DNA of 64,000 bases. Origin: Iris pallida (taxonomy: Eukaryota; Streptophyta; Magnoliopsida; Asparagales; Iridaceae). The stretch is from positions 25,680,510 to 25,744,509 of the forward strand of contig JANAVB010015600.1 in NCBI GenBank assembly GCA_029216955.1, read 5' to 3'. Under the pieces are notes generated by a model, which did not search any database, was not told where the DNA came from, and saw only the letters and a list, made by a program, of their open reading frames with translations. This document shows positions 33,994-45,685 of this stretch, one piece after another; within the stretch, counting starts at the first letter, position 1; each line of letters starts with the position of its first letter. A program made the translations under genes and the position numbers.

Positions 33994-35160
33994 GTTGACT
34001 GACACATATGACAACTCATGTTCTTGGTCTTCAGCTTGATGTTGAGGCGAATTAAAATTTAATCGATCAAAAACTGACCGTTTTGAAGCCGAACAACAAC
34101 AGTTGATTACAACCTGGTGATACTCACAATGATGTTTTTCTTGGGGGAATGTCACCGGAGATTGTCTGTTCTTACGCTTTTGCACTAGCAATTCACGTAA
34201 ATCAGAAGGAACAGAGGGAGTATTCTTCTTTATTACATTTAGGGTAGAAAAATGTTTAGTCCCTTGTGTATAAAGAAGATTACTGGCTGCATTCGCAGAA
34301 CCAACCTGTATATTTTTACGCGTTTGGAGTTGTGTGCGTAAATCTTGAGATTTTTTAGCACGAAGGACTCCATTTTTATTGCGTGTAATTTGTAGGTTTG
34401 GTACTTTGCATAGAGCAGTATGAAAAGGTTATTGGTGTAGAACTGAAGCTTTACCAACAATATTTTTATGCTGTATGCGTTTAGGTACATTCACATTAGA
34501 TGTAAAAATATTGTTACGAATTTTATCTACACTGTCACAGACAGGAGACTTACCTTTACGCGTAGAGCGTAAGAATTGATTATCTACCACGTCACAGACG
34601 GGAGATTTTCCTTTACGCGAAGAGCCTAATTTATGTGTGTCTACCACGTCACAGACGGGAGACTTATTCTTACACTCAGAAGCATTAATATTAGAGTCTG
34701 CCGCATTACAAATGGGAGACTCGTTCTTATGCATTGAGCGTAAAACTTGGTTTTTACCCACTGAGTGTATAACTTGGTTCTTACACAGTGGGCATGAAAC
34801 TTTGTTATCTTCACCATCACAGACGGGAGATAAATTGCCACACTTAGAGTGCAACGCTGAAGTAAGGACTGCCTCGTTACGAATGGGAGCCCCTACGACA
34901 GGAGTGGAAAGAATTCCCTTGCCGTCAGAAGCAACATAGAGATCAGAAGCTACTTTGGATTTAGGAATCCAAACTTTTCGTGCTTTGCAAGATTTTTGAA
35001 CATTGGAGCAGCGAGAACCACCCCCAGTTCGGAGCATTTCTTCGTAGGCAGTCTGGTCGAAGTGCACAACCAGAGTCTTCTTGGTCGAACCGACCGAAAC
35101 ATCATCGTATTGAGCAATTTCCTCCTCATCAGAGGAGAAGGTATTCCCCAGCAGAGTCGC
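33994..35160 (-). pseudogene. long N-terminal Gag extension (ORF1) with KSPVCD repeats
   Basis: From beside the primer site to gag the same frame is open except for one TAA at 34429-34431. About 210 codons lie before the stop and about 145 after it. The first part has YEEMLRTGGGSRCSN, KARKVWIPKSK, then four to six repeats of about 23 residues with core (R/K)KGKSPVCDVVD; Cys spacing is regular. No ATG precedes it near the primer site; 35067 is GTG. Ogre elements have an ORF upstream of gag; whether this is homologous I cannot tell. The GCGTAAA motif recurs in it, coding for part of the repeat (Arg-Lys of RKGK). Confidence 0.6.
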
Positions 35161-35162
35161 TA
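35144..35162 (-). other. primer-binding site of the Tat element (tRNA-Arg type)
   Basis: Minus strand reads TAGCGACTCTGCTGGGGAA right after the LTR. The expected form in Ogre/Tat elements, complementary to a tRNA-Arg 3' end, is TGGCGACTC..CTGGGGA; here the second base has changed G to A. Confidence 0.7.
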
Positions 35163-35538
35163 TTTTATTTCACTTAACAAAAATGCCTGGAAATCGGCTT
35201 TTAAAAATAAAATGAGAAAAAGTACAAAAAGTACAAGTTTGATTCTGGGAAAGTATTGCTATGGAAGTCTGATCTGTAAATGATCACTTTGTTCCTTGGA
35301 CCATACGATGATGATGAAGATCACTGCTTGAAGTTGAACAACTGGAAGAACCAAGTCACCGGAAAGGTATCGACGCACTTGGGCACTGATGGCGAGGCCG
35401 AATGCTTTCCTGTTTTGCTTCACTCTGTTCTGAAAGAAAGGTTGAAGAAGAATGCTCTGGAGAATCAAAATTTCTTAGTTCTAATCTCTCTGTTTTCTCT
35501 CCTCCGGTCTCTCTGTGTTATGTGAGAAAAATAAGTCT

Positions 35539-35546
35539 ATTTATAG
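35539..35546 (-). promoter_or_regulatory. TATA box of the Tat 5' LTR
   Basis: TATAAATA on the minus strand; the first GCGTAAA copy is about 13 bp upstream of it in this orientation. Confidence 0.6.
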
Positions 35547-35559
35547 ACTTGGGCTCTTG

Positions 35560-36260
35560 TGCGTAAAAACTCAGCAACAGTTTCGTCTTTATGCTAACAA
35601 CTGTCACCCATGACCAAAGTCATCCTCTGCATACGTTGACACGTGTCCCATCATTTCAGTAAGAATAGGATGCATGTACACACGTTCTTCGAGATGTGTG
35701 GCATGAAAGCCATGTAGGCAAACCACGTTCCAGTGAAGAAGAATAGGGCGTAAAAATATCCCTAATATACTCTGAGCGTAAAGCAGTAGACTAGGCGTAA
35801 AATAGCCCTGACATGGACTTCCCGCGTAAAGTGGTTATTAAATAACCTTGAGCGTAAAGTAGCCCAAATAAACTTTATGCACACGTCAACTTTTGAGCGT
35901 AAAAACTTGTATAGTCTCTATACGTAAAAGAAGCCATAATGTGAGCGTAAAAATAGCTCAGTCCACATACTAAACGACAACATTGGTCTCTGTGTAAAAC
36001 AAATCCCTTCGAATTCTGTGGTATATGTCATCATTAAATCTTCATGTCAGACTTTGCATTAAATGCAAGACTTGACAGCTTTTGTCCAGCGTAAAAGTGG
36101 TTAACCTGTCTTAGGCGTAAAACCATTGGCTTGACCCTGGCGTAAAATGATCAGCCTGCTTTAGGCGTAAAGTGATTAGCTTCTCTTTAGCGTAAAGTGG
36201 ATCAATTTGAGTGGAATGCTCCATCTCTTTTACTCATTCTGTGAAGCTCTTTTTACGCTC
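35560..36260. repeat. GCGTAAA motif array in U3 (right LTR)
   Basis: Thirteen exact copies plus near-copies fill U3 from just upstream of the TATA box to the LTR edge. In the element's orientation the motif reads TTTACGC. Confidence 0.65.
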
Positions 36261-36270
36261 CTACAGAGGG

Positions 36271-36834
36271 GATGACATGAAGCTTGGGTTTGGTTCATTT
36301 GAGTCAGGTTGTGTCAAAGTCGGGCTAGGAGCGATCAATGGCTTAATTTAAGTCATTTATGATCACGAAAAAATAAGTAACATGTGGGGGCTCAATTGCA
36401 TTGGACACAAGTATCCAGTGTGTAGTAGGCTTAATGTGGGCCATGTCCATAATTTGGGTTGACAGGTTTGGGTCGAAATAGTGTCCCCAATTCAAGTCGA
36501 AAATTAATGTGACTCCATGGTATGAATCAAGATCGGGTCTTATGTCAGAAAAGTTGTGCGATTAAAATAAAGTACAAGGAGGTGTATTTGAGTGGGACAG
36601 AAGGACATGGGTGTATAGTGTCTCAATTAGATCATGCATGTGAAATTGGTTTTGAGAAAACAACTAGTCTTGTGCTCTTAAATTAAAAGTTACGGCAAAA
36701 TGCATTGATGATCATAAATAAAAGTAGGAATTTAATAATAATTAAAATTCATAATTAATGAATTTAAATCCTACTTAAACTTTACCAATCCTAATTAATC
36801 ATTAATCCTATAATTAATATTCAGAGGACTTATA
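36271..36834 (-). repeat. remaining inner part of the left LTR of element E
   Basis: The stretch is collinear with 43846-44412 (GATGACNTGAAGCTT... ATTCAGAGG.CTTATA). The LTR end is not a clean CA; I place it where similarity between both copies stops. No gene. Confidence 0.7.
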
Positions 36835-36930
36835 ATCTATCCACCTTAGAAAATTTTGTCCTTGAAATTAGACACACAATAATATAACATCATATAATAA
36901 TAATAGTAATTAAATAGTCAATGGAAAACA

Positions 36931-38159
36931 TACCCCATTCTGGTAGAACTGGTATCGAGACTAACTGTTGATTTATATCTCGATGCCATGGACATCTCAT
37001 GACCTGATGCTGCTTCGATCCGCACTTCAAACACAACCGTAGCTTCTTCCTACACTCCTTCTGAATGTGTCATATCTTGCCACAAAAGTGACAAGTCTTG
37101 AACTCCTTCGCCTGGTACAAAATGGCTGTCTGCTGAATATGTTCTCCTGAGTGCCTAATCGGTCCTCCTTGTTGTCCTCCAACTAGTACATCAGTAGTAG
37201 TGAGGTACTTCAAAATCGATAGATCCTTGTCGATGGCCTCCTGGACTCTGGCTTCTTCTAACGCCTCTGCATACGAGTTCCTCGCCTGAGTGTTGGTGCA
37301 TCTTTGAAGCTCCTTCGTCAATCCTTGGTGAAATGATCTTTTGGCCTTCTCTCTCTCATTCGGTAGCAGAATGGTACCGAACCGGCTAAGACGGCTAACT
37401 CTATATCATACTCGTCTACAGTCATGTTCTCATGTCTGAGGTTGAGGAACTGAACAAAGAAGTATCTAACGGTCGTCCGGGAGTAATTTGCCTCAAAATA
37501 CTCAAGAAATTGCTTCCAAGTCTTATTCTTGCCAAGTTCACGCTCTTTCGAATCCCACCAATGATGAGCATTCCCCTCCAACTCAGTCCTCACGGCAGTC
37601 ATCTGTAGGTTGGCAAGCAATTGAGATGCCTCCAGAAGCTTCTGTGTGTTAACCATCCATTCAGTGACCTCCTCTAGGCTCTCCCGACCATTGAAAGGCT
37701 TCGGGTTTATCTTGCGATATCTTTTGACAGTGCCTATCGGCAGAGCTGAAACTGGTGCTGGTGTAGGTATTGGTACAGTTATTCTCTCTAGGACCATCAT
37801 CATGCTCTACCTCAAGACTTCGGTCTATTGCCACTGTGCTTGTATCATCTCCTGAAAGAATTGGAACATCTCCTATTGTCCCTCCTGCTGAGCCATCTGG
37901 GGAGCAAATGGCACGTACGAATCTATGGTAGAAAAAAAAATGGATGAGGCAACGGAATATCCTACTGGGTCAGTATCTGCGAAGTTTGTCCCTCCTGTTG
38001 AGTTGGTGCAGGTTTCACGTGAATCAGTGGAGTTGACGAAAAGGTTGTGACATGTCCAAGGATCTAGTCCGCTGGTGGAACTGGAGTCCTATCATCATTG
38101 GACTCGGTGTCAGATGCTGGGGCAACGCCATAAGCCGTGCGTCCACTTTGCAAATTCAT
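36931..38159 (-). pseudogene. gag: Gag of element E with two zinc knuckles
   Basis: The ATG at 38159 (MNLQSGRTAYGVAPASD) starts an N-terminal part that is now broken. The gag domain is open at 37803-37318 (KINPKPFNGRESLEEVTEWM, HHWWDSKERELGK, TWKQFLEYFEANYSRTTV). After a frameshift near 37320 comes TKELQRCTNTQAR and two CX2CX4HX4C knuckles, the first interrupted by TGA at 37070 (CHFCGKI then HIQKEC) and the second CLKCGSKQHQVMRC. No pol follows; 100 bp later the LTR boundary is reached. So E, like the element at 1099-11542, has only gag. Confidence 0.8.
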
Positions 38160-38342
38160 CTCTCTGAAAGAGACAGATTTATATTACAAAAGGGACATAA
38201 GGAAGTAGGATACAAGGAAATTAACAATAGAATACGAGTTAGGATTCAAGGGCGATAATCAACAAGTGGATGAGATCCTAGCACTGCTAAGCCTAATCAC
38301 AGGCTCGTATTGGTACAGTAACGTAACCGAAATAATAAATAA

Positions 38343-38360
38343 GACCTGCATTGGCCACCA
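38343..38360 (-). other. candidate primer-binding site of element E
   Basis: Minus strand TGGTGGCCAATGCAGGTC, 8 nt inside the LTR, one base different from the site at 7457-7474 although the flanking LTRs are unalike. Confidence 0.5.
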
Positions 38361-39016
38361 ATAAAATATGTCATGTCCCAGTTCCAAAATAGGAACTTAG
38401 GCCGAGACGATGCCAGCTAATACGATATGTAATAAGTTTCCAATTTAATGGACTTATCCCAGATGTACTATGCTGTAAATATAACTATACTACACATGCA
38501 GTAGGTAACATCTAAATCTCATCCACATGAACAAAAGAGGTAGTACTGAAATATGAACTGAAAATAACATAGAGTCTGAATAAAATACAACTGAATAGTC
38601 TAGTAGGAACAAATCCATGGAGTACAACACTGAATAAAAATACTGAAAGCAGAAAGATAACTAGTCATTGTAGAAGCATGAAAAATCTCAGCTGAAGGCA
38701 TCCCTTTGCCAAAGCGCAGAAGATGCAAAAGACTGAGGCTCGGTGCTAAAAAACAAAACAGAAGATATGGAGAGAAGTCCCTTTATTGTCATATCTACCA
38801 AAGTCTAGTATAGACACATCAGGACTATACATAAGGAACTAATTCTGTTCTTCTACAAAGGATCTAGTACAGATTCGACAGAGCCTAGAGGGATCTACAA
38901 GGAATGCAGTCTTCGTCGAAGCACAGCCTTCCTTCTTCTCGATACGCACGCTGGAAGATTTGTCTCTATTGAAGCGTGTTCTGACTTCCTTGTGGGCGCA
39001 GCCGCTCAGAAGCATA

Positions 39017-39367
39017 TCAGTTACTCAGCCAAGGGAAGTAGCTTCCTGAAGCAGCCATTGGCTCGAGCTTCCAAAAGGTGCAGCAGGTTGTGAAACCCTG
39101 AATGGGAAGGGCATAGCACAACGTGTGGTTCTTTGCGATGGCTATCCGCCCACAGTCCAGGTCATCAGGACCTCCAAGAGCCCTCAGACATCGCTCAGAG
39201 TCGAACTCCCTAAGAAAGACATTTGTATACTTCTCATGGGCAGCGATAGCTCCTTCTATACAGAGTTCTTCCATAAGAACGTGGGTCCTACAAACGAGAA
39301 AAGCCTCAACCAGTAGCCAACTTACACAAGGCCGATCGCCGTTCGAAGTTAAGTTAGGATCTCTCAT
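39017..39367 (-). CDS. 116-codon ORF behind a TATA box in the LTR of element E
   Basis: In the orientation of E, CCTATAAAAGGG (39430-39419) is followed 50 bp later by the ATG at 39367, which opens an uninterrupted 116-codon frame to TGA. It reads MRDPNLTSNGDRPCVSWLL at its start and contains several Cys, including FTTCCTF. No domain is recognised. It may just be leader sequence of the LTR transcript; being open over 350 bp of an old element is the only hint of coding. The corresponding left-LTR segment lies outside the window, so it cannot be compared. Confidence 0.25.
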   Translation of the reverse strand: MRDPNLTSNGDRPCVSWLLVEAFLVCRTHVLMEELCIEGAIAAHEKYTNVFLREFDSERCLRALGGPDDLDCGRIAIAKNHTLCYALPIQGFTTCCTFWKLEPMAASGSYFPWLSN

Positions 39368-39420
39368 GGTGGTGAAGGATGCCGAGAAGAAGACAGTGAC
39401 TCTTTAGATGAGAACTTTCC

Positions 39421-39428
39421 CTTTTATA
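39421..39428 (-). promoter_or_regulatory. TATA box, LTR of element E
   Basis: TATAAAAG on the minus strand, about 1.05 kb before the inner end of the LTR; a similar distance from the LTR inner end holds for the TATA-like block of the element at 1099-11542. Confidence 0.5.
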
Positions 39429-41855
39429 GGAGCGAGAATGGCCCAGAGCGCACGCCATATGGCCGGCAGTCAGAATTCCCCCGCCCCTTCTTTTGCTTCA
39501 GAAGCCAGTGTCTTCACTCCATTGGCGCAGCTACCTGCCTGCGCCAATCTCAGACGTGCAAGGGTGTCATACCCTTTCCTTCGCAGCCAACGCCTCCACT
39601 ATTCAGAGGCACAGCTACTTACCTGCATTTGTGTGAAGCACAGGATGGTGATATGCTCACACCATCTCTATTTCTATAGTGTAGTCGTCTGCTCCAGTTC
39701 AGAAGCTTAAGTCACTTCTCTATAAGAGACTTGGGAACTCCCATCACAACTAATGCAAGTCAGGCTGTTGCTCCAAAAGCACAGTAACCTCGCCAACCTG
39801 AAGCACAAGCCTACTTGTCGCCTACATCACAGTGACTCCAGTATCCCAAAACACAGCTTCATAAGTTGCTCTATATGCACAGAAGTCTCATCGTCGTTCG
39901 AAGCCAAGTCCACTCGCCGCATGAAAGCACAGAGGTTCCGTCGTAAACAGAAGTATGGTCTACTCATCGCCGCAGAAGCACAGTAGTACTTAGTCCTCAC
40001 CAGAGGTACAGGAAGAATGGGTCTACCCCAATTGGTTTGTTTAAACCGTCTCTTACAGAGAAGATTGGGATTAAATCATGATTGATATCATATCAGATTG
40101 ATTTAAATCTTAGTCGAGGATCAATTAGACTCCAAATCTAAGATGAAATCCCAAGATTTACTTGGCTATATCCGAGCAAGCAAATCGGTATGCGCCATGT
40201 ATCACCTCCTTCGGTTATGTTTATAACCACCAGAGATCTCGTTTGAGGGGAATCTCGATGTCTGCCACGTGTCAGCGCTGCAGAAGCCCGTACCGTACAA
40301 TAACGACAGATTCTTTCATATCTCAGAAACCCTAATGCCCATCGCATATATGCTCGATTCTGTATACATAAAAGGATTTCTTCTTCCACCAAAGCATCGA
40401 TCGACAGAGGAAAATCGACAATCGACAATCTTCAAAAGATCAGCAATCTCTATCCACGAGAGTCGACCACCCTCATCCACCGATCAACCAAAGAACCAAC
40501 CAACCATCTTCAAGGGATCTTCTCTTCCATACAGCCTCTTGATCGGTGACCCCAGAGTGCCATAAAGGTGCCAGAGAGCCATAGTAAGGTTGATTTGTCG
40601 TCAGATCGTCAACAGAGTAAAGAAATCGCTGCAGTGTTCGATCTCTATCGTCACACTTTCCCATAAACCTCTTCTTCCTATACTTAGAATATCCTATTTA
40701 GGACTTCCTTCTTTTTACACAGATACCTTATACGTTCAATAAAGTAAAAAAGTTCGTTCAACCTTTTGTTATGTCGAACAGTCATGAGCATCGACTAACT
40801 AGATAATAATACTCATAGCTAAAACAACACCATATCCTGAGTCAAGAAAACTCCTCAGGAAATACCTCTACGTCTTCAACAACAAATCCTGTCTCAACTC
40901 CCGGTTCGTACATAGTCAGCTGTAAGTGCTCATCTGAATCTGGAAAGGAACCAGGTCCTTAGGGGACATAGCAAGATACAGAAGAAAACCTGCCATAAAG
41001 TAAATACTGAATAAATGTAAAAGGGTGAACTAACCAGATAAGTGAATGCACTTTGAAGACAACCCTGGTTCGTATGGGTAGGTAAATAAGAATTTGCGCC
41101 GAAGTACGGGCCGACGTCGGATCACGAGCCAATGCCCATACCGGGTAGCACTGGACTCAATGGCCCCAAAACCAAACAAAAGGATGATGTAACTGTCTAT
41201 CCCATACGCTACTAATTACTTCCTTTTTCCCTCGAAAATTTATAAGTCGTATCCACCACTTGAAATTCTGTCTCTATATCCAAGTCATGATAACTAGACA
41301 TATCTTAACCCTTCTATGTACCAGTACACGAGCCCTTTACATTAGTAGTTAGCCAGATGCGCAAGCCCATGCCATGGTATGAGCTCACTCAGTGTCGTAC
41401 CGTACGTCGTGTCAAGGTCACAGGAATCATGACCGTGATTGCACAACTTAGGGTATGTCACCTAGGACTAAGTCAAGTACATGAATCTCGATGACAATGC
41501 CATCATCGACTGCATCAGAGGCATATCTCAGGCACACAACTAAGTTCACTCTAGCAAGTGCATATAACACAAATATGAATGAACAAAACTAGTAATACAA
41601 CGCAAGGTATCCTTGCCTGCAACTCTAAAATGTGCAAGTAAATTTTCGGTCCCTCTTGTCTCGATCTGTTGTCATAGGGACCTACAAATACAACAACCAA
41701 GGCTTACGATACGTTAAGTGAACCCTCATGATCTCGACTTGATCATGAAGCCCTATAAGTTAAGCAACTACAAATTTTTAGGAGAGGATTGAATACAAGT
41801 GTGTGTACGTCATGTTAACTCATGAAGTCTCAGGTACAATACTCAAGCTATCAAC

Positions 41856-41864
41856 ATATATATA

Positions 41865-41928
<64 letters not shown>
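41856..41928. repeat. (TA)n microsatellite
   Basis: About 70 bp of TA with one interruption (ATTTA). Confidence 0.9.
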
Positions 41929-41930
<2 letters not shown>

Positions 41931-42208
41931 AGATCATAGAATACATATATACGTATATGTATACATGTAAATATCTATATACAACTCTAGCATCTCTATT
42001 GAATAAAGTGTTCATATCCATTAACAATAATTGCATAACCTACTGTGACATTAGCAATCCTAGGAAATTAATGTATATACATATTTATATAAGATTTCGT
42101 ATATGCATACATAGGACAAGTGTGCCATGTATGTACATAAGAAAAGTGTACAAGTAGTTAAACCCATATTTAGCCTACTGTTGTTATATTACAACTTAGG
42201 AAAGAGTG

Positions 42209-42370
<162 letters not shown>

Positions 42371-42539
42371 AGGCTCATGTGTATATATATAAGGAAAGTG
42401 TGCTCATGGTTAGTAGGAAAAGTGTCACAAATTTATATATAGGATTCATCTAAATATGTGTCACATGTATATAGGATTAAAATATGTGGTGCATATATAC
42501 ATATACGAAAAGTGTGACAAGGGTTTATACCCAAAGGTG

Positions 42540-42890
42540 CAACCTACTGCTACCTTCAATGAAGAGAAGCATGTGTTATATGCATGTTGTGGTTATCAAA
42601 TTTTTGAAGCAACACACAAGTTCATTTAAAGTGTGTAACAAGCATGGATTATATGGGTGTTAATTGTGTCAAACATCTTTAGTTATAAAGGTGCACATAA
42701 GAGCTTAAACCCAACTCAACCTACTATTGTTACATTTATATATGATTCACGTGAATATAGGTCTATAGGAACCTACTGTTACATTCCAAAAGAAGATAAG
42801 CATGTGTAATACATGCTCTGCAATCAAATTGAAGCCCAACACACAAGTTCTTCTAAAGTTCAATTAAAGAGTGTAGTAAGCGTGGCTTTC
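42540..42890. repeat. direct duplication of about 230 bp spacing in the LTR of E
   Basis: 'caacctactg.tac.ttc..a.gaaga.aagcatgtgt.ata' followed by 'gaagc..aacacacaagttc' occurs at about 42540-42640 and again at about 42768-42880. The second copy is also present at 16800-16935. Confidence 0.6.
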
Positions 42891-44419
42891 ATGGATCATA
42901 ACAAACATGGAAGAGGAGGAGTGACTACCTCCTGTCGTAGACGTGCACCACGACTGCGAAGGCACGCGAGGGAGCTCGACGGCGGCTATGGCGTGACGGA
43001 AACACGTCTCATCGATGCGAGACGTCGGGATGTCGACAACGGCAAAAACACGTCTTTATCGAGATCCAACAGGCCGATGGGGCCACTGGAAGTGGCGTCT
43101 CCCCCCTGGAGGGTCGTCGACCAAGGGGGAGGTCGATGTAGGCTGACGTAGAGTATGGCGGTGCAGCGCATGCGACAGCAGCTCTCACTTGCACGTGGAC
43201 CTACTCCGGCGACCTGGCGGCGAGAGGGGCTCGCCTTGGGTCTCCGCAAGTGGGGTTGGCGTGGCAGACGCCCTAGGCGTACGCGCAGCTTAGGTGCGAC
43301 GGCACGACAGCAGCTAGGTGCGGTTGCAGCATGGCTCGAGTAGGGTGGTCTAAGGAGGAAGACGAGAATAAGAGGTTGAGAAGGATGAGGAGAATAATGA
43401 AGTGAAGGAAGAAAAAGGGGATGATAAAGGGTTAGGGTTTGTGGGGAAGATGATGAAGTGGTCTGCTAAGAGGGGTGAGCTAGTGTTGTATGTAGCAGAG
43501 AGATGAGTTTTGATATTATGAAGAGAAAAGGGGGGTTGGTAGTGAGTATAGGAAAGTAGAGGGAGAGAGAGAGAGAGAGAGAGAAAGAGTTTGAATTTCT
43601 TCCAAAAGTGAAGTGTTGTTGAAGTTAGATTGGCCGGGTGTGTCATAGGTGGCTTTTCTAAAGCATCTCTTGGGTTTGGCCAAAAGAGGTATTTTTGGAT
43701 GGTGAGAATTGAATATCTTAATAGGAAATTTTCTTCTAACCTTTAGGTATAATGAATTGTTCATTAGGCTTAGGGGTGAGTTTGCTTGGTGTGTTTGGTT
43801 TTTTATAGAAATGGAATGGTGTTGTGTGTTTAGGTATTCATGAGGGGATGACTTGAAGCTTAGGTTTGGTTCATTTGAGTCGTGTTGGGTCAAAGTCAGG
43901 CTAGGGGCGATCAATGGCTTAATTTAAGTCATTTATGATCACGGATAAATAAGTAACATGTGGGAGCACAATTGGATGGGACACAAGTGTCCAATGTGTA
44001 ATAGACTTAATGTGGATCGTGTTCATAAATTGGGTTGACAGGTTCGGATCGAAATGGTATCTCCAATTCAAGTCGAAAATAAATGTGACTCCATGGTATG
44101 AATCAAGATCGGGTCTTATGTCAGAAAATTTGTGCGATTAAAATAAAGCACAAGGAGGTGTGTTTGAGTGGAACACAAAGGTCATCCGTATAGAGTATCT
44201 CGACTAGGTCATGCATGTAAAATTGGTTTTGAGAAAACAACTAGTCTTGTGCTCCTAAATTAAAAGTCCCGGTAAGGTGCATTGATGATCATAAATAAAA
44301 ATAAAAATTTAATAATAACTAAAAATTCATAATTAATGAATTTAAATCTTAATTAAACTTAACCAATCCTAATTAATCTATAATCCTATAATTAAAATTC
44401 AGAGGGCTTATAAAAGGAG

Positions 44420-45685
44420 AAGGGGCTCCTGAAGCTTAAGGCCGAGTGGTATTTTGGAAACTACGACCTCCGTTTGTATGTTCCGTAGGCCGAACGACAC
44501 CTCCCGCTTTCAGTTTTCTTCTGCTTCGCTGAAAAGCGTCGCATGGAATGGGACCTGACCACTTCTTAGGCAAGAGTGCTGATAGGCCATTTCAAGCTGG
44601 ACTCTCGCTCTTGGAAGAGGGACTCTTTCACATATGTCCAAGACGGTTCGTCATATACTTTGCGGGTACTACGTCCCGGCCACCTGCTGAGTGATTTTAC
44701 CCTGTATATTTACCCGTTTGGGGCTTCTCTCTTTGATAACCGGCTTCTTGAGGCGGAAGTCTCTATCCCAAAGGAGCTTTCCGGGTCGAAGGTTGGGTCC
44801 ATCAATATCCTAAATGGCAAAACTTGACCTTGTGGATACTGAGCAAGTATGACAAAGAGCTGAAGAAGATCGGCCTGCACCGTGCTATAAAAGCTACTGA
44901 ATACAGGATGGAGATCAACCAGCATAGGTTCTTTGCACTGCTAGAATTGTACAATCACCACACCGAAATATTTTACACCCCGGGGGGAGAGTTGGGGCTG
45001 GCCCTTCATGAGATGCATGTGATCTCAAGACTGCCGTGGGACAAATTTTCCTATGAAGAGTACACTCTTTGTAACGAGGAGTTTATAGGGTTGGAGGCTC
45101 AACATTCCGAGATGATGGAGGTATACAAAGAGTTGCTCTGCCATCATCAGGTGTGCACGCGTTAAGATGCTCAGAGGACTCATCCTTACATTTTTGCCTG
45201 GAGAGATTACGTCTTTACGAAACTTCCGGCAGGACCGAGGCATCTTCACTTCGCTACTCGTAGGGAGTACACTACCACCGAAGTTGAAAAGCTGATGGAT
45301 GATGAGGGGGAATCAAGCCCTTCAGTGGACGCTGAGGGAAAACTAATCGTTATGGTTCACAGTTATTTCTGTGCAAACATAAACGCTATGACCCCAAAAG
45401 CAGTGCAGACCGCTTTCTTGATGATATGGCTACGCATTGCTGTGAAGCCGATGGCTCTAGATCCGTGGGACAAAGAGTAGGAATCTCATCATGTCGGCCG
45501 TGAAGCTGATGTTTGGATATAAGCTGGCCCTGCTTCCTGCCATGGTCTGCAATACTCTGCGAGCCTTGCGGGAGCTTTCCAAGAGAATAGTCGAGAACGG
45601 TGGAAAGGATGACGAATTCCCACGGGTCGAGCTTCCTTACCTTTATTTAATGGCTTGGTTGGCATTTTGCACCACCAAGATTTAA
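44420..45685 (+). pseudogene. plant-mobile-domain-like protein relic
   Basis: Segments in two alternating frames give EWYFGNYDLRLYVP, IGHFKLDSRSWKRDSF, then from 44830 LWILSKYDKELKKIGLHRAI, FFALLELYNHHTEIFYTPGG, ELGLALHEMHVISRLPW, and from 45491 VKLMFGYKLALLPAMVCNTL and ELPYLYLMAWLAFC. Tryptophan and 'F.TP.GE.G..L.....ISRLP' placement resembles the plant mobile domain (aminotransferase-like PMD) found with plant transposons. Stops at 44486, 44566, 44825, 45163 and 45478 and two frameshifts mark it as dead. It begins directly at the E LTR end, so E may have inserted in it. Confidence 0.55.

Larger units (their letters stand above)
17909..36265 (-). mobile_element. 18.4-kb Tat/Ogre-lineage Ty3/gypsy retrotransposon with antisense genes
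   Basis: LTRs 17909-19013 and 35166-36265 are bounded by the exact TSD GAGGG (17904-17908, 36266-36270), and the empty site is seen in the other E LTR near 43841. On the minus strand the order is LTR, tRNA-Arg-like primer site, Gag extension, gag, protease, linker, RT, RNase H, archaeal-type RNase H, integrase, long 3' spacer, polypurine tract, LTR. A second RNase H, great length and extra genes in the 3' spacer are Tat-lineage traits. A Tekay-type solo LTR lies in the spacer. Pol is broken by several stops and frameshifts. Confidence 0.9.
35166..36265 (-). repeat. right LTR (5' LTR) of the Tat element
   Basis: The 1100-bp copy begins TATTTCACTTAAC (TG changed to TA) and ends CGCTCCTACA, followed by TSD GAGGG. 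It holds 13 exact GCGTAAA motifs and one inverted copy. Confidence 0.9.

Noticed and set aside
40138..40565. Opposed ORFs of about 97 codons at 40138-40428 and 40269-40565
   Set aside because: They overlap on opposite strands, show no domain, and neither has a convincing promoter.
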